A stretch of 64,000 nt of DNA, taken from positions 310,001-374,000 of the forward strand of contig NZ_AUGX01000009.1 in NCBI RefSeq assembly GCF_000422885.1. The letters are read 5' to 3'. The notes below the pieces were generated by a model. That model was not told the origin of the DNA. It saw only the letters and a program-made list of their open reading frames with translations, and searched no databases. A program made the translations under genes and the position numbers. Below, one piece after another: positions 32,612 to 43,581 of the stretch (positions are counted from its first letter, which is position 1; each line of letters begins with the position of its first letter). The DNA comes from Ottowia thiooxydans DSM 14619. GTDB lineage: Bacteria > Pseudomonadota > Gammaproteobacteria > Burkholderiales > Burkholderiaceae_C.

Positions 32612-33634
32612 CTACTGCTCAAGCCGGTTTCCGCTGGCCTCATCAAAGCCATGGATGCGGTCCTCTAGCGGCAAAACTTGAAGCGTCTGGCCAATCGCGG
32701 GGGGCATTTCAGTTTCGTGCATGCGCAAAATGGTTAATGGACCCTGTTCGCCGCCGAGATGGCCGTACACCAGGCGCTCAGCTCCCAGCATTTCCACGGT
32801 TTCCACGGTCAGTTGCCAGCCGCCTGACTCCACCACACGCAGATGTTCGGGCCGGATACCCAGCAATACGCCATCGCGCACGCCTTCCACGCCCTTGAGC
32901 AAGTTCATCGGTGGTGAGCCGATGAAGGTGGCTACAAATGCGGTGGCGGGGCGGTGATACACCTCCTCGGGGGTGCCGAACTGCTCCATGCGTCCGCCAT
33001 TCATAACCATCATCCGCTGGGCCAGGGTCATGGCCTCCACCTGATCATGGGTCACGAACAGGCTGGTAATACCGAGCTCGCGATGCAGCTTCTCAATCTC
33101 CAGCCGGGTGTGGGCGCGGAGCTTGGCATCCAGGTTGGACAGGGGCTCATCGAAGAGAAACACTTGTGGTTGCCGAACAATGGCTCTGCCCATGGCCACG
33201 CGTTGGCGCTGGCCGCCGGACAATTCGCGTGGTTTGCGCTGTAGCAACGCTCCCAGCTCCAGGATGCCTGCGGCCTTGTCTACCCGCGCCTTGATTTCAT
33301 CGACAGGCACTTTCTTGATCTTCAACCCGTAGGCCATGTTGTCGAACACGCTCATGTGGGGGTAGAGAGCGTAGTTCTGAAACACCATGGCAATGTCGCG
33401 CTCGGCGGGTTCCAGATTGTTCACCACGCGGCCACCAATGCTGATGGTTCCGTCAGTGATCTCCTCCAACCCAGCCACCATGCGCAACAGGGTCGATTTT
33501 CCGCAGCCCGAAGGGCCTACGATGACCACGAACTCGCCATCATTGATCTCGGCATTGACGCCGTGAATCACCTGGTTAGCCTTGGGACCAAAGCCGTAGC
33601 GTTTGATGACGTTGTTGAATTCGATGGAAGCCAT
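32612..33634 (-). CDS. ugpC: sn-Glycerol-3-phosphate ABC transporter ATPase
   Basis: The 340-residue ATPase starts [16 protein letters not shown] at 33634; the frame is open further upstream but without family similarity. It has Walker [10 protein letters not shown], signature [14 protein letters not shown], Walker [17 protein letters not shown] and the MalK/UgpC-type C-terminal regulatory domain ([17 protein letters not shown]). It couples ATP hydrolysis to glycerol-3-phosphate import through UgpAE. It lies 74 bp downstream of ugpE. Confidence 0.93.
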   Translation of the reverse strand: MASIEFNNVIKRYGFGPKANQVIHGVNAEINDGEFVVIVGPSGCGKSTLLRMVAGLEEITDGTISIGGRVVNNLEPAERDIAMVFQNYALYPHMSVFDNMAYGLKIKKVPVDEIKARVDKAAGILELGALLQRKPRELSGGQRQRVAMGRAIVRQPQVFLFDEPLSNLDAKLRAHTRLEIEKLHRELGITSLFVTHDQVEAMTLAQRMMVMNGGRMEQFGTPEEVYHRPATAFVATFIGSPPMNLLKGVEGVRDGVLLGIRPEHLRVVESGGWQLTVETVEMLGAERLVYGHLGGEQGPLTILRMHETEMPPAIGQTLQVLPLEDRIHGFDEASGNRLEQ

Positions 33635-33708
33635 GTTGGAGTTGTACTTTGTGCGTTGATGAGAGCCGTCAGAGTCGGAAGTTGTTGTTTTTACCGCCGA
33701 GCGGCCAA

Positions 33709-34566
33709 TCACTTCTCGGTGTCTACCAGGCCCTTCACAAACCATTTCTGCATCAGCATGACCACCAGTGCCGGTGGCAGCATAGCCAGGATGGCGGTGG
33801 CCATGACGACGTTCCACTCGACGTAGATTTCGCCGAAGATGGCCCGCTTGATCCCCAGCACGATGGGGTACATATTTTCACTGGTGGTCACTATCAGGGG
33901 CCACAGGTACTGGTTCCAGCCATAGATGAACTGGATCACGAACAAGGCAGCCACGCTGGTTTTGGAAAGAGGCAGCAGAATGTCTTTGAAGAACCTCAGG
34001 GGGCCGGCACCATCAATGCGCGCAGCCTCCGCCAGCTCATCGGGCACGGTCAGGAAAAATTGGCGGAAAAGGAAGGTGGCAGTGGCAGAGGCGATCAGCG
34101 GTACGGTCAAGCCCGCGTAGCTGTTGAGCATCTTCAGGTCTGAAATGACTTCATAGGTCGGGCCAATGCGCACTTCCACGGGCAGCATCAGGGTGATGAA
34201 GATCATCCAGAACACCAATCCGCGGAAAGGGAAGCGAAAGTAAACCAGCGCAAACGCCGACAACAAGGAAATCGCAATCTTGCCCAGCGCAATGGTCATT
34301 GCGGTCACAAAACTCACCCAGAGCATGGGCCAGCCCGCTGCAATGGTGGCGCCGTTGGCGGTTTTTCCGCCTAGCAGAGCCAGTTTGTATGTGTAGGCAA
34401 AGTTGCTTCCCGGCACAAGAGACAGCGGGTGGCTGCCAGCAATCTGCTGCGCGGTTTGCGTAGACATGATGAAGGCGACGAGCACGGGGAAGGCCACGAT
34501 CGCTACACCCAAGATGAGTACAGCGTGGGCAACGGCATCCAGCACGGGGCGGCGTTCAACGATCAT
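33709..34566 (-). CDS. ugpE: sn-Glycerol-3-phosphate ABC transporter permease
   Basis: A 285-residue inner-membrane protein with six predicted helices and the MalG-type EAA loop ([19 protein letters not shown]). It forms the channel with UgpA. The start codon lies two bases after the ugpA stop, so the two are translationally linked. Confidence 0.92.
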   Translation of the reverse strand: MIVERRPVLDAVAHAVLILGVAIVAFPVLVAFIMSTQTAQQIAGSHPLSLVPGSNFAYTYKLALLGGKTANGATIAAGWPMLWVSFVTAMTIALGKIAISLLSAFALVYFRFPFRGLVFWMIFITLMLPVEVRIGPTYEVISDLKMLNSYAGLTVPLIASATATFLFRQFFLTVPDELAEAARIDGAGPLRFFKDILLPLSKTSVAALFVIQFIYGWNQYLWPLIVTTSENMYPIVLGIKRAIFGEIYVEWNVVMATAILAMLPPALVVMLMQKWFVKGLVDTEK

Positions 34567-34568
34567 GA

Positions 34569-35450
34569 TCAGTACTGCACTTTCTTCTCAACGAAGCGGA
34601 ACTGGAAGACCGTGAGCAGAATGACGATGGCCATGAGCACCACCGATTGGGCGGCTGAGCCTCCCATGTCAAGCGCCTTGAAGCCGTCGTAGTAAACCCG
34701 GTAGACCAAAATAGAGGTGTCTTTGCCTGGGCCGCCGTGGGTGGCGGCATCTACGATCGCGAAGGTTTCGAAGAAGGCATAGATCACGTTCATCACGAGC
34801 AGGAAGAACGTAGTGGGCGAAAGCAGGGGGAACACAATGGTCCAGAAGCGCCGCCAGGGTGTGGCGCCATCAATGGTGGCTGCTTCAAGAACAGCGTTGG
34901 GAATGGATTGCAAGCCTGCCAGGAAAAAGAGGAAGTTGTAGGAAATTTGCTTCCACACGGCGGCAATCACAATCAGCGACATCGCATGGTTGGGATTAAG
35001 CAGATGGTTCCACTCCACCCCCATGGCTTGCAGCGCATAGGAGACCACGCCCCAGGGTGATGCGAACATCATCAGCCACAGCACCCCGGCCACCACAGGT
35101 GCCACGGCATAGGGCCAAATCAGCAAGGTCTTGTAAACGGAGGCTCCGCGCACGACGCGGTTGGCCATGACCGCCAGCAGCAGGGCCACGCTGATGCCCA
35201 GCACGGCCACCAGTACCGAGAATACCGCAGTGATCTTGAATGAATTCAGGTAGCTCGGGTCGTCAATGAGGCGCTCAAAATTGGCTAGCCCGACGAATTC
35301 CCGGCTGGTGCCGAACGCGTCTTCCTGCAAAAGGCTCTGGTACAGCGCCTGCGACGCCGGCCAGAAAAAAAACACCAGCACCACCACCATCTGGGGTGCG
35401 ATCAGCACCCACGGCAGCCATGCGGATTTAAAGCGAACGCGTTTTTCCAT
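34569..35450 (-). CDS. ugpA: sn-Glycerol-3-phosphate ABC transporter permease
   Basis: The 293-residue MalF-type permease starts [20 protein letters not shown] at 35450, with the EAA loop [20 protein letters not shown]. An upstream in-frame start at 35495 would only add a low-complexity stretch. It is separated from ugpB by 409 bp containing a terminator-like hairpin, so UgpA and UgpE are likely made in lower amounts than UgpB. Confidence 0.92.
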   Translation of the reverse strand: MEKRVRFKSAWLPWVLIAPQMVVVLVFFFWPASQALYQSLLQEDAFGTSREFVGLANFERLIDDPSYLNSFKITAVFSVLVAVLGISVALLLAVMANRVVRGASVYKTLLIWPYAVAPVVAGVLWLMMFASPWGVVSYALQAMGVEWNHLLNPNHAMSLIVIAAVWKQISYNFLFFLAGLQSIPNAVLEAATIDGATPWRRFWTIVFPLLSPTTFFLLVMNVIYAFFETFAIVDAATHGGPGKDTSILVYRVYYDGFKALDMGGSAAQSVVLMAIVILLTVFQFRFVEKKVQY

Positions 35451-35859
35451 GGGAAAAGATGATACTGGGATGATAGCTGCCGCGAATGGCGGCAAGAGGG
35501 GGATGCTTCAGGGATTACGCCAGTATTGGGAGAAGCGTATGGGCCTGTCTGGAGAATGTTGCGGTCTTTGGTACGCAATTGAGGCTCGGGGGGTGATTAT
35601 GGATGCAGCCTCGCCTTGCTTTCGCGCAACCAGGGTGCATCGTCAAATCATCGTTTGACCAAGTCATCGTTGCGTGAATGACGGGAGCTCCTGTAAGAGG
35701 GGCGTGCAGGGAGCATCCGCCCATTCAAGACAAGAAAAAGACCTTGAAAAGGAGGTTTAGATCCCGTTCAAGGTCTTTGCATGGGCCGCTGCCTCAGGCA
35801 GTTCCTCCCGCGCGCCGGTGAGACTGCGAAAGGGCGCTGATCACGCGTTAGCGCAAGAA
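35451..35859. other. Spacer between ugpB and ugpA
   Basis: No gene is seen in this 409-bp gap. It holds the strong hairpin at 35733-35780 and then about 280 bp upstream of ugpA in which a second promoter could lie; nothing distinct was recognised. Confidence 0.6.
35733..35780 (-). terminator. Terminator-like hairpin between ugpB and ugpA
   Basis: AAAGACCTTGAA (35737-35748) and TTCAAGGTCTTT (35767-35778) form a 12-bp perfect stem with an 18-nt loop, followed on the minus strand by T-rich TTTTTC. It lies about 80 nt after the ugpB stop. Partial termination here would give more of the binding protein than of the membrane parts, a known arrangement in transport operons. Confidence 0.75.
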
Positions 35860-37176
35860 TTACCCTTTGTTCGCCTTCTGGAAGCGCTCCAACTGCTCGT
35901 TCCCACGTTTGACCGCAGAATCCAGCGCCTCTTTGGCGGTCTTCTTGCCAGCCCACAGGCCTTCCATCTCCTCGTCGATGATGGTGCGGATCTGTACGAA
36001 GTTGCCCAGGCGCACACCCCGCGATTTGTCCGTGGTCTTGCGGATCATCTGGGTCACCGCCACATCAACGCCTGGGTTTTTCGAGTAGAAACCAGATTTT
36101 TCCGTGAGCTGGAAAGAAGCTGTCGTGACGGGCAGGTAGCCGGTGCGCTGGTGGCTTGCGGCTGCTACCTCAGGCTTGGAGAGATAAGAGAAGAACTGGC
36201 CAATACCCTTGTACTCCTCTGGTTTTTTGCCCGACATCACCCAGAGGCTGGCGCCGCCGATCACGGTGTTTTGCGGAGCGCCAGGTACATCTGGGTAGTA
36301 GGGCAGGGTACCGATGCCATAGCCGAATTTGCCGTTGCGCACCACGTTGCCGTAGAGGCCGGAGGAGCCGGTCATCATGGCGCACTCGCCGGAGACGAAG
36401 GTGGCATCAGCCGAGTTGTTGCGACCTTTGTAGATGAACAGGCCCTGTTTGGCCATGTTGCCCAGGTTTTCCATGTGGCGCACGTGCAGCGGCGTGTTGA
36501 TCGCCAGGCGTGTGTTCAGACCGCCAAAACCGTTGTTCTGTGTGGCGTACAGCACGTTGTGCCAGGCGCTGAAGCTCTCCAGCTGAGTCCAGCTGACCCA
36601 GCTGGTGGTGAAGGGGCACTTATGCCCGGAGGCTTTCAGCTTGGCGGCTGCCGAAGCCACTTCAGGCCACGTTGTGGGTGGTTTGGCTGGGTCCAGGCCC
36701 GCAGCCTTGAAGGCGTCCTTGTTGTAATGGAGCACCGTGGTCGAGCTATTGAACGGGAAGGACAGCATTTGCCCATTCGGGGCGGTGTAGTAGCCGGCCA
36801 CCGCAGGGATATAGGCGCCCTGGTCAAAAGAGACGCCGGCTTGCTTCATGATCTCGCCCACTGGTTTGATCGCCCCCTTGCTGGCCATCATGGTGGCGGT
36901 GCCCACCTCGAATACCTGCAGGATGTGGGGTGCGTTACCGGCCCGGAACGCGGCGATAGCGGCCGTCATGGACTCGTCGTAGCCCCCTTTGAAGGTGGGC
37001 ACAATTTTGTATTGGGTTTGGCTGGAGTTGAATTCCTTGGCCAGGTCATTCACCCACTCGCCCAGGGCACCGCCCATTGAATGCCACCATTGGATCTCGG
37101 TTTGCGCCTGTGCAGGAAGAGCTAGAGCGGCGGCAAGGGCTGCTACAGCCAGGGGAAGGCGACGAAAGTTTTTCAT
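35860..37176 (-). CDS. ugpB: sn-Glycerol-3-phosphate ABC transporter binding protein
   Basis: The 438-residue periplasmic protein has a signal peptide MKNFRRLPLAVAALAA... cut near PAQA (residue 24), then TEIQWWHSMGGALGEWVNDL, and GGASLWVMSGKKPEEYKG in the C-terminal lobe, typical of UgpB. It captures glycerol-3-phosphate and glycerophosphodiesters. The ATG at 37176 is the only start with a signal peptide. It is the first gene of the ugpB-A-E-C-Q cluster. An inverted repeat lies just upstream of the start; a clear Pho box was not recognised. Confidence 0.94.
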   Translation of the reverse strand: MKNFRRLPLAVAALAAALALPAQAQTEIQWWHSMGGALGEWVNDLAKEFNSSQTQYKIVPTFKGGYDESMTAAIAAFRAGNAPHILQVFEVGTATMMASKGAIKPVGEIMKQAGVSFDQGAYIPAVAGYYTAPNGQMLSFPFNSSTTVLHYNKDAFKAAGLDPAKPPTTWPEVASAAAKLKASGHKCPFTTSWVSWTQLESFSAWHNVLYATQNNGFGGLNTRLAINTPLHVRHMENLGNMAKQGLFIYKGRNNSADATFVSGECAMMTGSSGLYGNVVRNGKFGYGIGTLPYYPDVPGAPQNTVIGGASLWVMSGKKPEEYKGIGQFFSYLSKPEVAAASHQRTGYLPVTTASFQLTEKSGFYSKNPGVDVAVTQMIRKTTDKSRGVRLGNFVQIRTIIDEEMEGLWAGKKTAKEALDSAVKRGNEQLERFQKANKG

Positions 37177-37187
37177 GATGACTCCAA

Positions 37188-37208
37188 GAATATCGCGCGA
37201 GGATATTC
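37188..37208. promoter_or_regulatory. Inverted repeat upstream of ugpB
   Basis: GAATATC (37188-37194) and GATATTC (37202-37208) form a 7-bp perfect palindrome with a 7-nt spacer, twelve bases upstream of the ugpB start. It could be an operator or an mRNA hairpin near the ribosome-binding site. Confidence 0.45.
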
Positions 37209-37450
37209 GCGATTTGTGACGAAAGCATTGAAGAATTATTTCGATTGAATGACAAGCGGGTTTGTACGAACGCGCCCGCAAACCTATGGCGCTTCGTCCA
37301 CAAATGCAGCTGGCGCCAGGGGGTGCTGACCTTGCATTTCGTGTGTGAATGTTGCGCCGCAGTAAAATCACTGCCCAGCCGGACACACCCTCTCCCGTAT
37401 CTCGCGTCTCGCCGTCCAATAAATCCCACGCCGCGCTGGGCCTGAAGCTT

Positions 37451-40400
37451 ATGAATGCTCCTGCCACGCTAAATCACTTGCTTGCTGCCGCAGATGCGGC
37501 ACCGCGGTTGCGCGAGATTCCGTACAACTACACCAGTTTTTCCGATAGGGAAATCGTGCTCCGCCTGCTGGGCGAACGTGCTTGGGAGCTTTTGGGCAGC
37601 TTGCGCGGTGAGCGCCATACGGGCCGTTCTGCTCGCATGCTGTATGAGGTACTTGGCGATATCTGGGTAGTGCGGCGCAATCCGTACCTGCAAGATGACC
37701 TCCTGGATAACCCCAGGCGGCGCAAGCAGTTGGTGGAAGCGCTGAATCACCGCCTGACCGAGATCGACAAGCGCCGTACCCCGGAAAACGACGCCAGCCG
37801 AGACGCGCTGGTCGCCGAACTGCTGGTTTCTGCCCGCCGCGTGGTGAACGCCTTCAACCGGTCTTTCGAGAATGTGGCTGCTTTACGCCGCCGCGCCGCC
37901 AAGGCGCTCGGCCACTACACCGCCAAGGACAACATCAAGTTTGATGGCCTGTCGCGCGTAAGCCATGTCACAGATGCCACCGATTGGCGGGTAGAGTTCC
38001 CGCTGGTCGTGCTCACCCCTGATACTGAGACCGAAATGGCCGGCCTGGTCAAGGGCTGCATTGAATTGGGTCTGACCATCATTCCCCGGGGGGGCGGCAC
38101 CGGCTACACCGGCGGCGCGATCCCGCTGGATTGGAAAACTGCCGTCATCAACACGGAGAAGCTGGAAACCCTGGGCCAGATCGAATGGCTCAGGCTGCCT
38201 GGCCTGGACAAAGACGTTGCCACCATCCACACCGAAGCCGGCGTGGTGACGCAACGTGTGGCCAATGCTGCTGAGGCTGCTGGCCTGGTGTTTGCCTGCG
38301 ACCCCACCAGCGCTGAAGCCAGCTGCATAGGCGGCAACATCGCCATGAACGCGGGTGGCAAGAAGGCCGTGCTCTGGGGTACGGCGCTTGACAACCTTGT
38401 CAGCTGGCGCATGGTCACGCCAGATGCCGAGTGGCTGGAGGTCACCCGGATCGGCCATAACCAGGGCAAGATCCATGATGCCGCTGTCGCCAGCTTCGAG
38501 CTCAAAACCTTTGATGCCAGTGGCAAAAAGCTGCTGAAAACCGAACGTCTGGATATTCCTGGCTCCACTTTCCGCAAGGAAGGCCTGGGCAAGGATGTAA
38601 CCGATAAATTCCTTGCCGGTCTTCCTGGGGTGCAAAAAGAGGGCTGCGATGGTCTGATTACAAGCGCGCGCTGGGTGCTGCACCGCATGCCGGAGCACAC
38701 ACGCACGGTGTGCCTGGAGTTCTTTGGCCACGCCAAGGATGCCGTGCCGAGCATCGTCGAGATCAAGGATTTCATGTTCGCCGAAGCCGCCCGCACTGGC
38801 GTTGTGCTGGCAGGGTTGGAGCATCTGGATGATCGCTATCTGCGTGCGGTGGGCTACAGCACCAAATCGCGCCGCGGCGGCTTGCCCAAGATGGTTCTGA
38901 TTGGCGATATTGCCGGTGACGATGCCGATTCCGTCGCCCGCGCCACCAGTGAGGTGGTGCGCCTAGCCAACTCGCGCTCAGGAGAAGGTTTCATCGCAGT
39001 CAGTGCGGAGGCTCGCAAGAAATTCTGGGCTGACCGCAAGAAAACCGCTGCCATCAGCCGTCACACCAACGCCTTCAAAATCAACGAAGACGTGGTGATT
39101 CCCTTGCCGCGCATGGCGGAATATACCGACGGTATCGAACGCATCAACATCGAGCTTTCGCTGCGCAACAAGATCGAGCTGACTGGTGAATTGGAGGCCT
39201 TTCTTGAGCGGGGCAACCTGCCGTTGGGTGAAAACAGCGAGGGCGTGGCCTCGCCCGAGCTGCTGGCCGAAAAAGTTCAACAGGCCTTGGTCGTGGTGCG
39301 GGAAGTTCGCAATCTGTGGCAGGGCTGGCTGACCGATGTAGACGCCCTCTTTCCGCAGCTGCAGGACCATAGCCTGCGTGCCAGCTGGAAGACCCAGATC
39401 CGCGCACCCTTGCGTGACATCTTTACCGGCACTGATTTCGAGCCCTTGCTGGCGGCACTGAACGGCGTTCAGCAACGCGTGCTCAAAGGGCGCGTATGGA
39501 TTGCCCTGCACATGCACGCTGGTGATGGCAACGTGCACACCAATATCCCCGTGCACAGCGACAACTACGCCATGCTGCAAACCGCTCATGAGGCCGTAGA
39601 TCGCGTGATGGCCCTGGCGCGTCAGCTGGATGGCGTGATCTCGGGCGAGCACGGCATTGGCATCACCAAGCTGGAGTATTTGAGCGACGCCGAACTGGCT
39701 CCCTTTGCTGCTTACAAGCAGCGTGTAGACCCTGAGGGCCGCTTCAACCGCGGCAAGCTGCTCAGAGACAAGGATCTGCCTGACCAGCTTGGCAGGCGCC
39801 TGCGTGCTGACCTGGGCAATGCCTATACACCGAGCTTCGGGCTCATGGGGCATGAGTCCATCATCATGCAGCAGAGCGATATCGGCGCCATCGCTGATTC
39901 GATCAAGGACTGCCTGCGTTGCGGCAAATGCAAGCCGGAGTGCTCCACTCATGTGCCGCGCGCCAACTTGCTCTACAGCCCGCGCAACAAAATCCTGGCA
40001 ACTTCGCTGCTGGTGGAGGCGTTCCTCTATGAGGAGCAGACCCGCCGTGGCGTCTCGATCAAGCACTGGGAAGAGTTTGAGGATGTGGCTGATCACTGCA
40101 CGGTTTGCCATAGGTGTCTTTCGCCATGCCCCGTGAAGATCGATTTTGGCGATGTCACCATGCATATGCGCAACCTCTTGCGCAAGATGGGCAAGAAGAG
40201 CTTCCGGCCAGGCAACGCTGCGGCCATGTTCTTCCTGAACGCCACCAATCCGGCCGTGATCAATGCCACACGCGCGGCGATGACTGGCGTGGCGTTCAAG
40301 GCGCAGCGCGCCATGGTCGATCTATTGCGCCCCGCCAGCCGCAAACAGACCCAGCACCCTCCCGCGACCGTAGGCAAGCCGCCTCTGCGAGAGGAAATCA

Positions 40401-41329
40401 TCCACTTCGTCAATAAGAAGCTGCCTGCTGGTTTGCCCAGCAAGACCGCGCGTGCGCTGCTGGATATTGAAGACCGCGACTACGTGCCGGTGATCCGCAA
40501 TCCCAAGGCCACCACAGCTGACAGTGAAGCGGTGTTCTATTTCCCCGGCTGCGGATCTGAGCGTTTGTTCTCGCAGGTGGGGCTGGCTACGCAGGCCATG
40601 CTCTGGCATGCCGGCGTACAGACGGTGTTGCCACCGGGCTATGTATGCTGCGGTTATCCTCAGCGCGGCTCGGGCCAGTTCGACAAAGCCGAGAAGATGA
40701 TCACGGACAACCGGGTGTTGTTCCATCGCGTGGCCACTACGTTGAACTACCTGGAGATCAAGACCATCGTGGTCTCCTGCGGCACTTGCTATGACCAACT
40801 GGCCGGTTACGAGTTCGAAAAGATCTTCCCGGGCAGCCGCATCATCGACATTCACGAATTCCTGCTGGAAAAAGGCATCACCCTGCCTGTTGAGCAGCAG
40901 GGTAGCTACCTTTATCACGAGCCCTGCCACAACCCCATGAAGTTGCAGGACTCCACCAAGACGGTGAAGGCACTGATTGGTGATCAGGTGCTCAAGAGCA
41001 ACCGTTGCTGCGGCGAGAGCGGAACACTGGGGGTCACCAGGCCCGATGTGTCGACCCAGGTGCGCTTTCGCAAGGAAGAGGAAATCCGACAAGGCGAAGC
41101 GGAGCTGCGCGCGACAGGATCCGTGCCCGAAAAAGCCAACGTCAAGATTCTCACCAGCTGCCCAAGCTGCCTGCAAGGCCTCAAGCGCTATGAGAACGAT
41201 CTGCAAAACGGGTTGCTGGAGGCCGATTACATCGTGATCGAGATGGCGCGCCACATTTTGGGTGAAAACTGGCTGCCCACCTATGTAGACCAAGCCAATT
41301 CTGGCGGTATTGAGCGCGTGTTGGTCTAA
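37451..41329 (+). CDS. DUF3683/FAD-linked oxidase fused to 4Fe-4S and CCG domains (D-lactate/2-hydroxyacid dehydrogenase-like)
   Basis: The 1292-residue protein starts [11 protein letters not shown] at 37451 and has an N-terminal DUF3683-type segment, a vanillyl-alcohol-oxidase-type FAD domain ([15 protein letters not shown] near 212-226), an FAD-oxidase C-terminal region ([26 protein letters not shown]), two 4Fe-4S motifs ([11 protein letters not shown] near 820, [12 protein letters not shown] near 883) and two CCG cysteine-rich domains ([10 protein letters not shown] near 1067, CCGESGTLG near 1186). This is the domain set of Dld/GlcD plus GlcF or LutA in one chain, so electrons from a 2-hydroxy acid would pass through the Fe-S domains to quinone or a carrier. 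The substrate is not established; D-lactate or glycolate are the obvious candidates. It is divergent from ugpB. Confidence 0.9.
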   Translation: MNAPATLNHLLAAADAAPRLREIPYNYTSFSDREIVLRLLGERAWELLGSLRGERHTGRSARMLYEVLGDIWVVRRNPYLQDDLLDNPRRRKQLVEALNHRLTEIDKRRTPENDASRDALVAELLVSARRVVNAFNRSFENVAALRRRAAKALGHYTAKDNIKFDGLSRVSHVTDATDWRVEFPLVVLTPDTETEMAGLVKGCIELGLTIIPRGGGTGYTGGAIPLDWKTAVINTEKLETLGQIEWLRLPGLDKDVATIHTEAGVVTQRVANAAEAAGLVFACDPTSAEASCIGGNIAMNAGGKKAVLWGTALDNLVSWRMVTPDAEWLEVTRIGHNQGKIHDAAVASFELKTFDASGKKLLKTERLDIPGSTFRKEGLGKDVTDKFLAGLPGVQKEGCDGLITSARWVLHRMPEHTRTVCLEFFGHAKDAVPSIVEIKDFMFAEAARTGVVLAGLEHLDDRYLRAVGYSTKSRRGGLPKMVLIGDIAGDDADSVARATSEVVRLANSRSGEGFIAVSAEARKKFWADRKKTAAISRHTNAFKINEDVVIPLPRMAEYTDGIERINIELSLRNKIELTGELEAFLERGNLPLGENSEGVASPELLAEKVQQALVVVREVRNLWQGWLTDVDALFPQLQDHSLRASWKTQIRAPLRDIFTGTDFEPLLAALNGVQQRVLKGRVWIALHMHAGDGNVHTNIPVHSDNYAMLQTAHEAVDRVMALARQLDGVISGEHGIGITKLEYLSDAELAPFAAYKQRVDPEGRFNRGKLLRDKDLPDQLGRRLRADLGNAYTPSFGLMGHESIIMQQSDIGAIADSIKDCLRCGKCKPECSTHVPRANLLYSPRNKILATSLLVEAFLYEEQTRRGVSIKHWEEFEDVADHCTVCHRCLSPCPVKIDFGDVTMHMRNLLRKMGKKSFRPGNAAAMFFLNATNPAVINATRAAMTGVAFKAQRAMVDLLRPASRKQTQHPPATVGKPPLREEIIHFVNKKLPAGLPSKTARALLDIEDRDYVPVIRNPKATTADSEAVFYFPGCGSERLFSQVGLATQAMLWHAGVQTVLPPGYVCCGYPQRGSGQFDKAEKMITDNRVLFHRVATTLNYLEIKTIVVSCGTCYDQLAGYEFEKIFPGSRIIDIHEFLLEKGITLPVEQQGSYLYHEPCHNPMKLQDSTKTVKALIGDQVLKSNRCCGESGTLGVTRPDVSTQVRFRKEEEIRQGEAELRATGSVPEKANVKILTSCPSCLQGLKRYENDLQNGLLEADYIVIEMARHILGENWLPTYVDQANSGGIERVLV

Positions 41330-41826
41330 TTTCGAGCTGTTCAGTCGAAAAATATCGTTCACACTTTCTGAGTCTGTCGGAGCCTCGCGCGGAGCTTCGA
41401 CCCTTCGACAAACTCAGAATAGGCCAAGCTCAGCCTGAACGGATTTGCGTTTTTGAAAGCAAGTTGGCATAAGCGCGTGTTCAGCGTTCCCATGCTCCGC
41501 CCGAGCAGCCTTTCTGGCTTGGAGTAACGATTTAAAAAGCGACCTCCAGGGAACAATCCCGTTCAATTCTGCTCATAGAGCCATCCGCCAATAGCGGGTG
41601 GAGGGCGCTTAAGTGAACGGTATTACCCTAGCGAAGACAATTTTTATCGGAGGGCTGACCCCCTGATTTTTATGCCCATAGCGAAGCTATGGGTCAAGAC
41701 GCCGGTAAAAAATGGACCGCAAAGTTCTATTTGTCGCTGGCGATTTCCCAGATCGATAGCGCCCTACAGCCTCACCGGGGTGCTAGGATCTGGTGTTTTG
41801 CCGCAAGGCTCGCTCCCTTTTCTTGC
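41330..41826. other. Spacer upstream of the type II secretion operon
   Basis: No gene is seen. It holds the diverged palindrome (41366-41441) and a perfect hairpin CCCATAGC/GCTATGGG with a GAA loop at 41675-41693 about 130 bp before the gspE start. The region should contain the operon's promoter; none was recognised with confidence. Confidence 0.6.
41366..41441. repeat. Diverged copy of the GACAAGCTCAG...GAACGG palindrome
   Basis: CTTTCTGAGTCTGTCGGAGC pairs imperfectly with CTTCGACAAACTCAGAA, and a further half-unit GGCCAAGCTCAGCCTGAACGG follows at 41421-41441. This is related to the palindrome at 9191-9250. It lies shortly after the DUF3683 gene. Confidence 0.65.
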
Positions 41827-43581
41827 ATGAACCGTCCAACCACCCTTGAGTCCCCGGCTATGGAGCCCACGCTGGAGCATGTCAGCGCCCCTGTTGACCC
41901 GTGGCAGCGTTTTGGCAGTCTCCTGGTGCGCGCTGGCAAGCTCAGCGCGCGGGACATGGAGCGCGCCATGGCGGCGCAGCGGGAAATGGGCGGCTCGCTG
42001 GACCGGGTGCTGGTCAGCCTTGGCCTCGTATCCGAATTGGATGCAGCGCGGGCACTTTCAGAGCATCTTGAGCTGCCTTTTGTGGCTGCAGATGCCTATC
42101 CTGATCACCTACCGGAAACCGAAGGCCTGCTGCCCGAATTCCTGAAGGCGAATCGGGTGCTGCCGCTACGTGCCGAAGAAGGCCAGCTGGAAGTCGTCAT
42201 GGCGGCCCCCCAGGACGCTTTCGTGCTGCAGGCCTTGCGCCTGACTTCCGGCTTGGCTGTGCACCCAAGCGTCGGTGTGCCCAGCGATATTGAAAAGGCA
42301 CTCACGCGCTTTCTCGATGAAGCTCCTGCAAGCGAAGAAGATGAAGAAGGCGCAGAGCTGGAAGGCGATTCTGGCGATTTCGTAGAGCACCTGCGCGATC
42401 TGGCCAGTGAAGCGCCGGTGATCCGCTTGGTGAACGCCGTCATCGGCCGCGTGATCGAGCTTCGTGCCTCGGACATCCACCTCGAACCATTCGACGATGG
42501 CCTGCATGTGCGCTACCGAGTGGATGGCGTGCTTCTTCCTGGCGAATTGGTCCCCGCTCGTCTGGGTGCAGCCGTCAGCTCGCGCGTCAAACTATTGGCG
42601 CATCTTGACATTGCCGAGCGTCGCTTGCCGCAAGATGGTCGCATCAAGACCCGCGTCAAGGGGCGCGAGCTGGATCTGCGGGTTTCAACTGTGCCCACGG
42701 TGCACGGCGAAAGCGTGGTGATGCGTGTGCTGGACCGTGCCAGTGTGCGCTTCAGCCTCGAAGACATGGGTTTCGAGAAAGATACGCTCGCGCGGTTTAA
42801 TCAACTGGTTTCGCGGCCGCACGGCATTTTGTTGGTTACGGGCCCCACGGGTTCCGGTAAAACCACGACGCTCTACGCGGCGCTGGCAAAGCTAGACTCC
42901 ACCACGCAGAAAATCATTACCGTCGAAGATCCGGTTGAATATCAGCTGGAAGGTATCAACCAGATTCAGGTGCACGCCCAGATTAATCTGACCTTCGGCA
43001 ACGCGCTGCGCTCCATCTTGCGGCAAGATCCGGACATCATCATGATCGGTGAAATGCGAGATGGAGAAACGGCGCAGATCGCCGTGCAATCCTCGCTCAC
43101 GGGTCACTTGGTGCTTTCTACGCTGCACACCAACACGGCAGCCAGCGCTGTGGTGCGTATGCAAGACATGGGAGTGGAGCGCTATCTCATTACTTCCACC
43201 GTCAATGGCGTGCTGGCACAACGGCTGGTGCGCCGGCTCTGCCGGCACTGCCGCGTTGCGGTGCAACCCGCACCCGAGTTGCTGGAGACCTCCGGGCTTG
43301 GCAAATTTCTGTCGCCCGGCGCTCAGATCTACGAGGCCAAAGGCTGTGAGCACTGCCGCGGTACCGGCTATCAGGGCCGCGCGGGCATTCACGAGCTGCT
43401 GGTAGTGGATGAAGATATGCGCAGCGGCATTTTGCGGGGCCTGGATGCCAGCGCCTTGCAGAACTTGGCCATCAAGGCCGGCATGTACACACTCTATGAC
43501 GATGGCCTTCGCAAGGTGGCCTCCGGGGTGACCAGCCTGGACGAAGTGTTGCGCGTGACACAGGATCAAAGCGATGCCTGA
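41827..43581 (+). CDS. gspE: Type II secretion system ATPase GspE
   Basis: The 584-residue protein has an N-terminal N1E-type domain, DLASEAPVIRLVNAVIGRVIEL before ASDIHLEPF, Walker A GPTGSGKTTT near 339-348, EDPVEYQLEGINQ, and the four-cysteine zinc motif CRHC (near 471) and CEHCRG (near 508). It drives pseudopilus assembly from the cytoplasm. The ATG at 41827 is chosen over longer frames that lack family similarity; another ATG is at 41860. It overlaps gspF by eight bases. Confidence 0.95.
   Translation: MNRPTTLESPAMEPTLEHVSAPVDPWQRFGSLLVRAGKLSARDMERAMAAQREMGGSLDRVLVSLGLVSELDAARALSEHLELPFVAADAYPDHLPETEGLLPEFLKANRVLPLRAEEGQLEVVMAAPQDAFVLQALRLTSGLAVHPSVGVPSDIEKALTRFLDEAPASEEDEEGAELEGDSGDFVEHLRDLASEAPVIRLVNAVIGRVIELRASDIHLEPFDDGLHVRYRVDGVLLPGELVPARLGAAVSSRVKLLAHLDIAERRLPQDGRIKTRVKGRELDLRVSTVPTVHGESVVMRVLDRASVRFSLEDMGFEKDTLARFNQLVSRPHGILLVTGPTGSGKTTTLYAALAKLDSTTQKIITVEDPVEYQLEGINQIQVHAQINLTFGNALRSILRQDPDIIMIGEMRDGETAQIAVQSSLTGHLVLSTLHTNTAASAVVRMQDMGVERYLITSTVNGVLAQRLVRRLCRHCRVAVQPAPELLETSGLGKFLSPGAQIYEAKGCEHCRGTGYQGRAGIHELLVVDEDMRSGILRGLDASALQNLAIKAGMYTLYDDGLRKVASGVTSLDEVLRVTQDQSDA

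Noticed and set aside
35818-37080. A 420-codon open frame antisense to ugpB
   Set aside because: It mirrors ugpB codon structure and has no signal, motif or ribosome-binding site; ugpB is well supported.
37177-37348. Pho box upstream of ugpB
   Set aside because: Only a weak TCACAAAT-like match was seen without a second half at the required spacing, so phosphate control is not claimed from the sequence.
38978-41362. Two long antisense frames across the DUF3683 oxidoreductase
   Set aside because: They overlap conserved Fe-S and FAD motifs of the plus-strand gene and show no similarity to known families.
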